A stretch of 64,000 bases of DNA from Planctomycetota bacterium. GTDB lineage: Bacteria > Planctomycetota > UBA1135 > GCA-002748355. The notes below the pieces were generated by a model that was given only the letters and a program-made list of their open reading frames with translations, was not told the origin of the DNA and did not search any database. Made by a program: the position numbers and the translations under genes. Positions 54,497 through 63,690 of the stretch are shown here, piece after piece. The stretch covers positions 186,001 through 250,000 of the forward strand of contig PDSF01000026.1 of NCBI GenBank assembly GCA_002748355.1, given 5' to 3'. Within the stretch, counting starts at the first letter, position 1. The number at the start of each line of letters is the position of its first letter.

Positions 54497-56461
54497 CTAC
54501 GTAAGGCTCAGTGCCGCGACGGCTGCAATCCCATCGCGCAGGCTCGGGGTGACATCGATTCTTAGGAGATGAAAGCCTTTCAGCCGTACCTCTTCTGGGA
54601 CCGGTACTTCAACATCTTGAAGGCCAAACAATACCGTTGGATTCACTGTGACCTCACGGGACCCCAACTCGACACCATCCTTGATGAATGTCAGTACGTA
54701 CTTATCTAGCGAGTCAAATAATCCTGATATAGCGGCAGGAGAAATCGATTCTCCAAAGTCCACCTCCAGGGTGTTTTCGTTTACCCCAAGGATGACAGTG
54801 CCCTCATCGCTCCAGGTTTTTGGCAATGACTGAAGTGCCGACCTTCGGATGCTCGCAAACGGCACTCGTTTCACCTTATCGGGGGTCGCTAGGCTTTTGG
54901 TGTACGCCTCCCGGTCTCGCTCCGTAACCAAGAGATACCAGATTGCTTTGAAGCGGTCCCAGCTCCAGATATCTCCCTGCGTTACCAGTGTTAATCGGTC
55001 GTAGTAGGCTCGGAGATTTTCGTTCTCGATGAGGTTTTTTCCAAGTGCGATGCTGCGTAGATAGCCCTCGGGTACCCACCGATCCGCATGGCCCGGGATC
55101 CACCTTCTACCGGTAATTGCCGGCAGTCGTGCAAGCAAGGGGTCGGTAAGGAGCGTATCCACAATATGAAGAGATTTTCCTCCTACGAGTCCCTCGAATC
55201 CCACGGCACGCTTTATGGCTATGTAGGGCCTGTCCGGGGTGACGCTTGCCAGTAGAGGTTCAATGGCTCTGGGCACGAGCGGGATTCGATTCGGGCTACG
55301 GAACCCAAGGCTTCGGTAATAGTGGGCGCGCTCATCGAATACTCCCCAATACTTAGGCCCCTGGGCTTTGTAATCGACCGGGGACATGATCGCTGGGGGC
55401 TTGGACAGGAGCCCAAGGGCCATTGCGCCGCAGGCGCATAGTGCCCCTGCCCATCGCTTGAGTGAGGTGCTCGGGGTAGGTGTTGCACGCGCAATCAAGA
55501 GGGCGCTGACTAGATAAATGGGGGCAAGGAAGCGTCCAGACATGAAGCCGCCGCCAACGCGACACACCATCACAAGGCTGACCCCTACGGCTGCAAGCAT
55601 GGCCAGCTCGATCCGAGACCGTCGCCTTCGCCATAGGACCAGAGGCAAGCTTAGCGCGGCTGCGATCGCAACTACCGTCACTGGATCTCTATGGAGCGTG
55701 TCGCCGAAGTAGTTCAGGGTTTGCCCAAGCCGGGTAGAGAGTGGGATGCCCGTGGCGAGGACTTTGGCATAAGCCGTAATGGGGAATGGTGTTCCATAGT
55801 AGATGAGAGAGAAGGTGAGCCATGCGGCAAGAGGTAGCCAGCCAAGCAAGAGCGCGCGCAGGATCACCGGCACTCTTTGCCCCCAGATCAGTATTGCCCA
55901 AACCGTAATGCATGCCGGAATGTAATCCATTCGGTTGACGGTTAGGGCGGCGGCAACGAGGGTAAATGCTAAGCACCCTCTTTTCGCTGTCATGCAGCGT
56001 CTTCCGAGCACAAACAGAAGGGTCAGTAGGAAGTAGGACAGGGGCGTTTCCAGGCCGCTGGTCGAATAGTCGACAAATGACTTGCTGGACACGAGGAGCG
56101 CCAGGGCTACAGCTATCTGCGGGCCATCAAGCAGCTTGGACCGTAGGAGCAATGCGCATGTGCCGGCCGTAGCCAGGATCGACGCTAGCATCAAGCTGTA
56201 ATATGCGCTGCCCAGGAGGGCGTATATGGACGATACAAAGAATAGCCACAATGGATGCGTATACACCTGCACCCGATCGGCGATATTCCAGCGTAGCCCC
56301 TCCCCGTTCACGAAGTTGTCAACCACTCGCATGGAGATGAGTGCATCATCCCCGATCCACGCGGAGCGCCAAATTACGTACCCATATACACAGATAAGGG
56401 CGAGAGCCGACCACTGCCACAGAGGGGTCTGGGCTCCAATGCTCTTCTCTGGTTCTTTCAT
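54497..56461 (-). CDS. GT-C glycosyltransferase, AftB-like polytopic membrane protein
   Basis: 654 residues (an in-frame TTG upstream would add seven). About ten membrane helices occupy the first 370 residues, then a large soluble domain. The motif IGDDALISMRVVDNFVNGEGLRWNIADRVQVYTHPLW matches the N-terminal loop of mycobacterial AftB-like terminal arabinofuranosyltransferases, with the DD/DE aspartates of GT-C enzymes that use polyprenyl-phosphate sugars. The sugar is unknown. Base composition is lower in GC than neighbours, which may indicate transfer (impression only). Confidence 0.82.
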   Translation of the reverse strand: MKEPEKSIGAQTPLWQWSALALICVYGYVIWRSAWIGDDALISMRVVDNFVNGEGLRWNIADRVQVYTHPLWLFFVSSIYALLGSAYYSLMLASILATAGTCALLLRSKLLDGPQIAVALALLVSSKSFVDYSTSGLETPLSYFLLTLLFVLGRRCMTAKRGCLAFTLVAAALTVNRMDYIPACITVWAILIWGQRVPVILRALLLGWLPLAAWLTFSLIYYGTPFPITAYAKVLATGIPLSTRLGQTLNYFGDTLHRDPVTVVAIAAALSLPLVLWRRRRSRIELAMLAAVGVSLVMVCRVGGGFMSGRFLAPIYLVSALLIARATPTPSTSLKRWAGALCACGAMALGLLSKPPAIMSPVDYKAQGPKYWGVFDERAHYYRSLGFRSPNRIPLVPRAIEPLLASVTPDRPYIAIKRAVGFEGLVGGKSLHIVDTLLTDPLLARLPAITGRRWIPGHADRWVPEGYLRSIALGKNLIENENLRAYYDRLTLVTQGDIWSWDRFKAIWYLLVTERDREAYTKSLATPDKVKRVPFASIRRSALQSLPKTWSDEGTVILGVNENTLEVDFGESISPAAISGLFDSLDKYVLTFIKDGVELGSREVTVNPTVLFGLQDVEVPVPEEVRLKGFHLLRIDVTPSLRDGIAAVAALSLT

Positions 56462-56877
56462 AAGACTGTTTTCTCGTTCCAAATATCAGCAGACCCCGCT
56501 GCTTCTAGGGGGCGCAGGTAACGAAATTCTAAAAATCAGCGCTCCAAGCGTCTACCTTATCGCCCGCATTGAAGGACTATCTTCTTTGTGACTCCCCGTT
56601 ATTGCCGACGAATCGTCTCGATCGAAAAGGATACCTCTTGTTCGGCATCTTCGGGGCGTTAGGGGCTGTGATCTTATCTAAGTGTCCGGGGGCGAGCGTC
56701 GCAATTGAACCTTTGCCAACGCTTTTCAAGATCCAGCCAGGGCGGATGCGCTATGCCCATGGAAGGTGCGTCGGTAGTTTTGCCCGGACAAACATCGCCC
56801 AGAGCCTGTTCACCCGGCTATGCCGAGAGGGAGCTGGGCAGCTCTTGGCGTTATCTCCCTGTGGGCTCGTCGAGCCC
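56462..56877. other. 416-bp non-coding stretch
   Basis: It lies between the GT-C glycosyltransferase and the methyltransferase, both leftward. It is visibly richer in A and T than the flanks and includes no open frame with protein-like features, RNA gene or strong hairpin that I can see. It should include the glycosyltransferase promoter. Confidence 0.5.
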
Positions 56878-57702
56878 TCACGTCTCTCGGCGGAAGAAGA
56901 GATAGCCCGGGGCCTCGTTCCACCCGTTCGGGGGCAGCCCTGAGAGCTTGTAGGGAGCCCAGATCACTTGCTCGGTTTCTGAGTTCCACCCGATGGGGCC
57001 GGGGACATGGGACAGCGACTCGGTGAACTCCTCGAGCAAGCGGTATCCCGCGGTTCCGAACAGTTCTTTGTAGTAGCCAGTGTCTTGGATCGTGATGTGC
57101 CCTTCGCTGAGCGTGTCCGTCGAGATGATGCATGCGACTTGCTCAACTCCGAGGCGCTTCAGCTCGCTAGGGAAGAGCTCCAGCTCATCAATGGGGGAGT
57201 GCTCGATGACGTCGTAGCTCACGACCGTCTTGAAGCCATCGGCTTTGGAGAAGGGCACATGGCCTAGGCTTCCGATCCTGACCTTGTCGACGATGCTCGG
57301 GTAGCAGACCTCGTGCAAGTCGGGGCAAAGATCGAAGCCCCAGAAGTTCAGGCCGGACTCCCGGCCAATCCTGACCAGCTCTCCCGCTGCGCAGCCGGCG
57401 TCGAGGGTTTTTCCTAAATCGCCCAGGACGGCCTGCGCGACCTGAATACGCCAGCGAGCAATCTCCTGATGCCAAGGATGGCGGCTCGTGTATTCGCTCT
57501 TGACCGGGTAGGCACCGTCATAGAAGCGCCGGAGCATCTGCTTTTCGCGGAGAGTGAGGGGCCGGTTCCTCATCGTGGCCCAGGGGATGGCCCCTTCTGC
57601 CCTGGGATCAGCGCAGCCCTCGACCCAGTGGTCGACGCTTGTGGCTGGCTGAGCTGGCAGCTCGACGGTTTTGAGGGGCTGGTTGATCGTTGGAGAATCC
57701 AT
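56878..57702 (-). CDS. SAM-dependent methyltransferase
   Basis: 274 residues. Motif I is KTLDAGCAAGELVRIGRESG, with FWGFDLCPDLHEV as the acidic loop, and FKTVVSYDVIEHSPIDELELFP as motif post-I, so the Rossmann methyltransferase fold is clear. The first ~75 residues form a helical cap with RFYDGAYPVKSEYTSRHPWHQ. The C-terminal part (PNGWNEAPGYLFFRRE) is not shared with families I know. It lies upstream of the GT-C glycosyltransferase gene, so glycan methylation is possible. Confidence 0.8.
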   Translation of the reverse strand: MDSPTINQPLKTVELPAQPATSVDHWVEGCADPRAEGAIPWATMRNRPLTLREKQMLRRFYDGAYPVKSEYTSRHPWHQEIARWRIQVAQAVLGDLGKTLDAGCAAGELVRIGRESGLNFWGFDLCPDLHEVCYPSIVDKVRIGSLGHVPFSKADGFKTVVSYDVIEHSPIDELELFPSELKRLGVEQVACIISTDTLSEGHITIQDTGYYKELFGTAGYRLLEEFTESLSHVPGPIGWNSETEQVIWAPYKLSGLPPNGWNEAPGYLFFRRET

Positions 57703-57802
57703 GCTCAGAGCGTCTCCGTTCTTGGGCCTGGGGAGTGGGGAGCCTTCGCTGCTATCGGGGCGACGGCGACAGAGGCTTGAGCCCTTTGCCCGAGGCCCCA
57801 GC

Positions 57803-58582
57803 TCAGCCGGGGAGGTCGTGGCGTAGTGAGTGCACTACCTTGCAGATCTCCTGCAAGCCTTGGAGGGCATAGAGGCCGGCCCAGAGCAGAGCTCGCTCGT
57901 CCAGCAGGCGCATCGGTTTGTCAGCGAGCTCGGGGGCGACGGCGAGCACATCCCCGTCTTCTTGGGTGAAGCTCGGCGTGGGGAGGATCAGGGCGTCGTA
58001 GTCCTCAGGGCGCAGCTGTCCTGGGATCCAAGGCTCGCTCCGGTTCTCGCTGTTATTGATGGCGGTCTTCGCCGCACAGACGGCAAGGCAGTCGGCGGCG
58101 AATCCTTTTCCGCCCACGATGGACCAAGGCTCTCGACTCAGCGGAATGAGCAGGCGTAGGGGCGGGGCGCCTAGTTGCTCGCTTCGGATGCGCAGCTCAT
58201 GGGCCTGTAGTTCGAGGCTCTTGGCTCGGAACTCGTCCGTCATGTGGAGCATGCTCCCCAGCTCTTCTAGCTCAAGCCGTAGGTCCAGTAGGCTGGTCGC
58301 GTCGAGCACGTACACGGGGAACTCGCTACTCAGAGCTGCGAAGGCTTCTCCCGAGCAGAGGAAGCGATCGACCAGAACCAGTTCGGGTTGCAGTTTGGCG
58401 AGCTTGCCGAAGTCGGGCTCTTTGGGATTGCCGAGCAGGACGCCGCTGTCCCGCAGCAGGCTCGGCGAGGCGTCTTCTGTCCAGCCGACGAGGCGGTCGC
58501 GGGCGCCGATCTGCTCGAGGGTGAAGCAAGCGCTGCCACCGATGCAGGCGATTCGTGTCGGGTTGGGCCGAACTGGGCTCAT
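57803..58582 (-). CDS. Helical-backbone metal receptor-like (BtuF/FecB-type) protein without signal peptide
   Basis: 259 residues. The fold signature of class III periplasmic binding proteins is seen: ACIGGSACFTLEQIGARDRLVGWTEDASP, then GNPKEPDFGKLAKLQPELVLVDRFLC and a long backbone helix region (RLELEELGSMLHMTDEFRAKSLELQAHELRIR), ending in LRPEDYDALILPTPSFT and ERALLWAGLYALQGLQEI. Such proteins bind cobalamin or siderophores for import, but this one has no signal peptide and no transporter genes nearby. A cytoplasmic binding role is therefore possible. Confidence 0.75.
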   Translation of the reverse strand: MSPVRPNPTRIACIGGSACFTLEQIGARDRLVGWTEDASPSLLRDSGVLLGNPKEPDFGKLAKLQPELVLVDRFLCSGEAFAALSSEFPVYVLDATSLLDLRLELEELGSMLHMTDEFRAKSLELQAHELRIRSEQLGAPPLRLLIPLSREPWSIVGGKGFAADCLAVCAAKTAINNSENRSEPWIPGQLRPEDYDALILPTPSFTQEDGDVLAVAPELADKPMRLLDERALLWAGLYALQGLQEICKVVHSLRHDLPG

Positions 58583-58612
58583 GGCTCCAATGTAGCCGCC
58601 TGCATCCTCAGT

Positions 58613-59515
58613 TCAGCCGTTGGTATCTCGCACTTGTGGCTGGAGAGTGCCGCGCTCGTAGAAGGTCCGGCCGCGTAGCCCCTTTGGGGAGGCGAGGAGA
58701 TCCCGCACTCGGAAGAGCTGCTTGTCGCGGAAGGTCAGGGTCGCGAAGTGCCGTATGGGGCCTGTGTCGGCATCGCGAGGCTGCCAGATGCGTGGAACCC
58801 TGGCGCTGTTGAAGAACACGGTATTGCCGCGCACGACGCAGCGTTCGCGGGTGCTTCCTCGTGGAAACAAGAGCCGGTGGTGCATGTGCCCGAAGATCAC
58901 GATTGGCACCTCGAAGCCAAGATCCTCGAGCTGGCGAAGGGCGAGCTGCAGGTCGAGGTCGCCCCAGTCGCCGCCGGGCTTGCCGAAGTCCTTGCCCACG
59001 ATATCGCCAGAGCGGTCGCCAAGGCCCATCGGGCCGTTGTGCGCAACGAGGATGATGCGCTTGGTGTCGGCTTCCTCTGCGACCTCGACGATGCGTTCAG
59101 CCGACTCCTCGTGATTCTCGATGCCGAAGAGCTCTTTGTACAGCTCGGGGCTGCGCAGGCTCAGGCCGCCCCAGGAGAAGGGCCGGGCGCCGACCATCGT
59201 CATCCCGATCTCAGGTAGCTCGTGGCGTCGATAGGCGAGGTGCTTGTTGCCGACGCGGGCGAGGGTCTCGTGCAGCTCCTTCGTCGGCTTCTTTTCTCGA
59301 AAGCTGCGCCAGGCGTCGTGGTTACCCAGGATCACGACCTGCGGTGTTCGCAGCTCGCAGACCTTGCTGGCGATTTCGGGGTCCTCGTCCCCGAGGTCGC
59401 CGACGAAGACGGTGAGCAGCGGCGAGCGCTTCTCGATGAAGCGAGCGTCGACCTCGTCGTACTGCCCGTGCAGGTCGCCCAGGACCAGTATTTCATGTTC
59501 CTGAAAGACCGTCAT
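58613..59515 (-). CDS. Calcineurin-like metallophosphoesterase
   Basis: 300 residues from MTVFQEHEILVLGDLHGQYD; the longer in-frame start adds 48 poor residues. The metal-binding set is complete: GDLHGQYDE, FVGDLGDEDPE, ILGNHDAWR, LVAHNGPMG and FGHMHHRLLF. The substrate is unknown; the family includes diadenosine tetraphosphatases and phosphoprotein phosphatases. It lies 47 bases after mutY on the same strand. Confidence 0.9.
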   Translation of the reverse strand: MTVFQEHEILVLGDLHGQYDEVDARFIEKRSPLLTVFVGDLGDEDPEIASKVCELRTPQVVILGNHDAWRSFREKKPTKELHETLARVGNKHLAYRRHELPEIGMTMVGARPFSWGGLSLRSPELYKELFGIENHEESAERIVEVAEEADTKRIILVAHNGPMGLGDRSGDIVGKDFGKPGGDWGDLDLQLALRQLEDLGFEVPIVIFGHMHHRLLFPRGSTRERCVVRGNTVFFNSARVPRIWQPRDADTGPIRHFATLTFRDKQLFRVRDLLASPKGLRGRTFYERGTLQPQVRDTNG

Positions 59516-59562
59516 GACAGGGGTTGTAGGACCCTGCCGCCTCGGAGCAAGCGGGCGCGCTG

Positions 59563-60642
59563 CTATTCCGCGGCGACTTTGCCTTGCTTGGCCATCAGCT
59601 TGAAGGCTTTGCGGGCGACGGTGCTCCATGGCAAGGCGGGGTCGTCCTGGCGCTGCCATGAGAGCCCGAGGGCGCGGTCCAGCTTGGCCTTGGGCATCGC
59701 TGGCGCGCAGAGTTCGATCTCTAGCCGGTAGCGGGTGATGCCGTGGCGGATGCTCCCTAGCGAAGGGCCGAGCTTGGGGGCATGCAGGCGGTGCTCCTGG
59801 CGAAGAGCCTCTTTGAGGCTCGGATACTTGGGCCGGGGTAGGCCGGGACCGGGGAGGCAGAGCTGGCCTTCGTTGACCTCGCCCTTCGGCACGCGCCGGG
59901 CCAAGACCCTCTTGCCGTCCTGGGCCCAGAGCAGCTGCACGCTGAGGACGGTGGGCTTGGGCTTGGGTTTTTTCTGGGGTAGCTCTTCGCTGCGGCCCGC
60001 GAGACGGGCGGCGCAGTTTTTTTGGATCGGGCAGCTGAGGCAGCTGGGGCGGGTCTTGGAGCAGAGGGTCGCGCCCAGCTCCATCAGCGCTTGGTTGAGG
60101 ATGCTCGGGGCTGCGGCCTCGTGCATGTAGGCGATGCGCTTGGCGAAGCCGCGGTGGGTGGCCGGCTTTTTCGGGTCTCCTTCGACCAGGTCGAAGCGAG
60201 AGAGAACTCTCTCAACGTTGCCGTCGATGGCCGGCAAAGGCGCGTCGTGGGCGATGGAGAGCACGGCTCCACGCGTATAGGGGCCGACGCCGGGGAGGGC
60301 GCCGAAGTCTTCGGGCTCACGCGGAATCTCGCCGCCATGCTCTGCCAGCACGCTTTGCATCGCCGCGCGTAGCTGCCGGGCTCGTCGGTAGTAGCCGAGC
60401 CCGGCCCAGGCGCTGAGGAGTTCGTCGTCGCTGGCTGCGGCCAGGTCTCCCGGCGTGGGGAAGCGCCTGAGGAAGCGCGGCCACTTGTCGAGCACTGTCG
60501 CTACGCGAGTCTGCTGGAGCATGACTTCGCTGACCCAGATGCCGTAGGGGTCGCGAGTTCCGCGCCACGGCATAGGGCGCCTATGCACTTCGAACCAGGC
60601 GGCGAGCTGCTCCGCCGCTTCGCGCCAGCGCTCGCCCTTCAC
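59563..60642 (-). CDS. mutY: A/G-specific adenine DNA glycosylase
   Basis: 359 residues. It removes adenine paired with 8-oxoguanine. Catalytic Glu 39 in VSEVMLQQT and Asp 140 in AIDGNVERVL are present, with the helix-hairpin-helix region LPGVGPYTRGAVLSIA and an iron-sulfur cluster motif at Cys 194, 201, 204 and 210. The C-terminal domain (VLARRVPKGEVNEGQLCLPG) is the Nudix-like 8-oxoG recognition module. Its start lies three bases after the stop of the upstream small membrane protein gene. Confidence 0.96.
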   Translation of the reverse strand: MKGERWREAAEQLAAWFEVHRRPMPWRGTRDPYGIWVSEVMLQQTRVATVLDKWPRFLRRFPTPGDLAAASDDELLSAWAGLGYYRRARQLRAAMQSVLAEHGGEIPREPEDFGALPGVGPYTRGAVLSIAHDAPLPAIDGNVERVLSRFDLVEGDPKKPATHRGFAKRIAYMHEAAAPSILNQALMELGATLCSKTRPSCLSCPIQKNCAARLAGRSEELPQKKPKPKPTVLSVQLLWAQDGKRVLARRVPKGEVNEGQLCLPGPGLPRPKYPSLKEALRQEHRLHAPKLGPSLGSIRHGITRYRLEIELCAPAMPKAKLDRALGLSWQRQDDPALPWSTVARKAFKLMAKQGKVAAE

Positions 60643-60644
60643 GC

Positions 60645-61061
60645 TCAGTTGGTCGCAATCGAGGCGAGAATGACAACGAAGAGCATCAGCAGCAGGGCAA
60701 TGTTGGCGTGCTTCTGCACGACAGCAATCGCCTGCGGCTGGCCCTTGCTGCGGAAGACCATGCTGATGAAGGCGAAGGCGGCCAGCGCCAGCAGGATCTT
60801 GCTCCCTACGAGGGGGTGGCTGATGAGGTTTCTGCGCATGTAGTACTGCCCGAGTCCGCTCAAGAGGGCCAGCCCGATGGCAGCGTAGATCCAGCGGGCG
60901 CCTTTCGAGTTCATTTCGAGAAACAGCTGCGGGCCTTCCGGTTCCTCGGCGAGCTTCGGGGTCACGAAAAAGCGAACGTATACGACGGCGCCCAGGAGGG
61001 TGGCAAAGCTGAGGAAGTGGAGCGAGTGCAGGGAGATAGCCAGTAGGGTGTTTGCGTCCAT
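60645..61061 (-). CDS. Small four-helix membrane protein, CopD/DUF4149-like
   Basis: 138 residues with four hydrophobic helices: about 5-30 (LLAISLHSLHFLSFATLLGAVVYVRFFV), 54-72, 85-101 and 116-134. The His-x3-His in LHSLHF and the overall plan recall CopD-like or DUF4149 proteins, but I am not certain. It ends three bases before the mutY start, so the two are probably co-transcribed. Confidence 0.7.
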   Translation of the reverse strand: MDANTLLAISLHSLHFLSFATLLGAVVYVRFFVTPKLAEEPEGPQLFLEMNSKGARWIYAAIGLALLSGLGQYYMRRNLISHPLVGSKILLALAAFAFISMVFRSKGQPQAIAVVQKHANIALLLMLFVVILASIATN

Positions 61062-61172
61062 GCCATAGACCTAAGCCGGGTGCCGGCTCAGTGCACGTCT
61101 TCGCTGCGCCAAAGCTCTGTGCTTTCTTGGCGAAACCATGGATCTCGCGCTCCTGGCTTCACACGACTCGCT

Positions 61173-62303
61173 TCACTCGATGCCGAAGATCGGCCCGGCA
61201 TTGGCCACCAGGACTACGAGGTCGGCGAATCCGTTGTTTATGGGCCCGGAGTTGGCGACGAAGACCTGGGAACTCGGTTTGGGGCGTGCCGGCAGGCCGC
61301 CGGTCAATAATCCTCGCGAGCCGACGAGGTGGGGAGTCGGGCTCGATCGGTCGATGCCCCAGCTCTGTAGGTAGAGCTTGGTGCCGACGAGGTTGGGGTG
61401 GTAGGGGACGTAGATGGTCACGGCCCGGCCGTTGTCCTTACTCGGTACGTGCCCCACCGGCGTGTTCATCGGCAGGATGATCTCGGCCGAACTGTGCAAG
61501 CGGGCGCATAAGCCTATGGACCGGTTCGGGTTCGTGGCACCCAGGAGCAAGAGGGTCTCGTTGCGGAACTCCGATGCCGCAGGGAAGCTCTCGGCCTCAA
61601 GCTCAGTCATTCGGTGTTTGCTGGCGTAACTGGTCCAGACGCCGTGCACTTGGATTTCTTGGCCATGGAAGCGGCAGCCCTTCCCTATGGGGCGACCCTG
61701 GCCGTAGCTCCGGGCGCGGCTCTCGTCGATGCCATCGAAGGCAAACAACCGGGAGCTGCCCTGGGCTGGGATCGCGTAGATCTGGACGGCGATCCCGTTT
61801 TTCCTGTCGTAGAGGAAGGGCTTGGGCAGTGGAATCCGCAGGCTCCAGGCTGCGGGTTGGCTTTTGGGGAACTGAGAGTAGTCCGGAAAAACGATGCTCT
61901 TGCCCTTAATGAGGACGCTCCAGCTGGTGACCGCCGTCGATAAGGCGAGTGGACCGGCGCCCACCTTGCTCATCTTTGCGTGCCCCATGCGCAGGTAGAG
62001 CCGCATCGAGGTCTTTTGGCTCTTGGGGTCGGGGTCCTGCGAGCAGGTCTGTCGCAGGTTCAGCGCACGGATGCTGAGGGGCTGTCCGACCTGGCTTGCG
62101 TCGACGACGCTCCAGCCTCGAGTGAGAGGCAGGCCAAAGAGTCTGCTCTGGCCGAGCTGATAGCTCGCATTGCCCTGTTTCTGCAAAAAGCCCTTGGGAA
62201 GGGTGCCTTTGACCTGAGCGTGGCCATCGCCGGCTAGGGCGAAGAGGGCTATCGCTAGGGGCAGGGTCTTGCGGCAAATCGTGGTGATTGGATGAAAGGA
62301 CAA
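61173..62303 (-). CDS. Secreted protein of unknown function
   Basis: 376 residues if it starts at the TTG at 62303, preceded by GAGGAAG; the longer frame to 62798 overlaps the divergent hom gene and looks non-coding. The signal peptide TLPLAIALFALAGDGHAQ directly follows. The mature part is beta-rich with many Ser, Gly and Pro (WSVVDASQVGQPLSIRALNL, SRLFAFDGIDESRARS, DSFVANSGPINNGF-like ending), a style common in exported planctomycete proteins with jelly-roll modules. No family is recognised. Its 5' end is divergent from homoserine dehydrogenase. Confidence 0.65.
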   Translation of the reverse strand: MSFHPITTICRKTLPLAIALFALAGDGHAQVKGTLPKGFLQKQGNASYQLGQSRLFGLPLTRGWSVVDASQVGQPLSIRALNLRQTCSQDPDPKSQKTSMRLYLRMGHAKMSKVGAGPLALSTAVTSWSVLIKGKSIVFPDYSQFPKSQPAAWSLRIPLPKPFLYDRKNGIAVQIYAIPAQGSSRLFAFDGIDESRARSYGQGRPIGKGCRFHGQEIQVHGVWTSYASKHRMTELEAESFPAASEFRNETLLLLGATNPNRSIGLCARLHSSAEIILPMNTPVGHVPSKDNGRAVTIYVPYHPNLVGTKLYLQSWGIDRSSPTPHLVGSRGLLTGGLPARPKPSSQVFVANSGPINNGFADLVVLVANAGPIFGIE

Positions 62304-62643
62304 AAGGGCTTCCTCATGACAGCGGGGCTCGCGGGGGGGCGGGAGCCTTGGAGAGGCTGAGACTGAACAGCTGAGATCCAAGAGTTGAAAGCAATGCGAG
62401 GCCTGGGCGGGTCGACGCTTCGCTCCCTGATTGGATCGGAGCTTGGACGCAGGTGCTTGACCTGATGTTCCGCCTTGGCAGGCTTCGCGCCGAAACGCCT
62501 CGAGCAAGTGGTGGATGGGGAGAGTTCCATGTCGAGGCCAGCAGAGACTCGCCCAGGCTGTCGCGGCAAGATATCGCACAGCGCCGTTTAGCTCCGCCAG
62601 CTCAGCGGGCTGGCCTTTTGACTTGAGCGCAGAGGAGCGCTCC
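62304..62643. other. 340-bp divergent intergenic region upstream of hom
   Basis: It separates the secreted-protein gene from the homoserine dehydrogenase gene. I looked for a SAM- or SAH-type riboswitch because hom-metX follows, but saw no convincing core. GAGGAG (62632-62637) serves the GTG start of hom. Both promoters should be here. Confidence 0.45.
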
Positions 62644-63690
62644 GTGAATCGCAGTTCACCTGACAAGCACTCGCGTGGCCGGGACGCCTTCCAGGCCGCC
62701 GGTTCTTCGCCGACCGTCCATCTTCTGGGGGCCGGCAAGGTCGGGCAGTGCTTTCTTGATCTCTGTGCAGCCCACGGCCTGAGATTGGTCAGTGTCACCG
62801 ATTCCTCGGGGACGCTCTATTCGAAGGCTGGGCTCGACGCGGCTCCGCTCGCCGCGCTCAAACGCGCTGGCGGCTCCTTTGCCGAGGGGGCCAAGGCCGA
62901 GCCCTTGCCCTTGGAGACCGCTTTACGGGTCGTGGACGCCGATGTCGTGGTCGACTGCCTGCCGACGGACTTGGATGAGCTAGAGCTGGCCGCGGCACGA
63001 GTGCGGCAGCTGCTCGACAACGGCCAGGCGGTGATCCTGGCTTCGAAGAGCGCTTTGCTCGGCGATACCGAGACCTTGCTCGAAAACCCGCGACGTAGCC
63101 GTTTGGGGATTTGCGCCCTGCTCGGCGGAACCGGCCAGGCTCTGATGAACGAGCTCGAAGAGCTGCGCGTCCGGACTCAGCGCATCCTTTGTGTGCCCAA
63201 TGCAACGACCAGTCTGCTGGTCGGCGAAATCGAAGCTGGCGCCAGCTGGGAGCAGGCGATCGACCGCGCTCGTGTCGAAGGGCTATTCGAGAGCGACCCG
63301 CAGCAGGACCTCAGTGGGCGCGACGCTGCGCTCAAGCTCTGCATACTCTCGCGCGCGGTGCTGCAGCGGCGCTGTGAACTGGGTGAGGTCCTGCTGCCCG
63401 ATGCCGGCATCGACGTCGAGCTGCTGCGCGAACGAGCGCTGCGTGGGCGGACGACCAGGCTGCTCGGGTCGGCGAGTCGGGAGCTTGGACCCGAGCTCCG
63501 CTACGAAGAGCTTCCTCGCGCCAGTCGGCTCACCGTTCCCTGGCGGCGTGTGGCCTACGGCTACGAACTGGATGATGGCAGTCTCCGCCTGCACCTGGGG
63601 GATGGGGTCGGGCCACGGGCGACAGCGGAAGCGGTGCTGCGTGACTACTTGGCCTTGTGCCCTGCGCCGAGCGAAATGAAGGTGCAGTAG
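62644..63690 (+). CDS. hom: Homoserine dehydrogenase
   Basis: 348 residues from a GTG preceded by GAGGAG; the longer frame adds 43 residues. It reduces aspartate semialdehyde to homoserine. The NAD(P) fold VHLLGAGKVGQCFLDLCAAHGL and the catalytic region CVPNATTSLLVGEIEAGASWEQAIDRARVEGLFESDPQQDLSGRDAALKL are typical; the latter matches the family's NGTTNY..E..G.DAAAKL block. It lacks the C-terminal ACT domain, so it is a short form. Its stop overlaps the start of the next gene by one base. Confidence 0.9.
   Translation: MNRSSPDKHSRGRDAFQAAGSSPTVHLLGAGKVGQCFLDLCAAHGLRLVSVTDSSGTLYSKAGLDAAPLAALKRAGGSFAEGAKAEPLPLETALRVVDADVVVDCLPTDLDELELAAARVRQLLDNGQAVILASKSALLGDTETLLENPRRSRLGICALLGGTGQALMNELEELRVRTQRILCVPNATTSLLVGEIEAGASWEQAIDRARVEGLFESDPQQDLSGRDAALKLCILSRAVLQRRCELGEVLLPDAGIDVELLRERALRGRTTRLLGSASRELGPELRYEELPRASRLTVPWRRVAYGYELDDGSLRLHLGDGVGPRATAEAVLRDYLALCPAPSEMKVQ

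Noticed and set aside
62304..62643. SAM or SAH riboswitch upstream of hom-metX
   Set aside because: Expected by context, but I could not find a conserved core.
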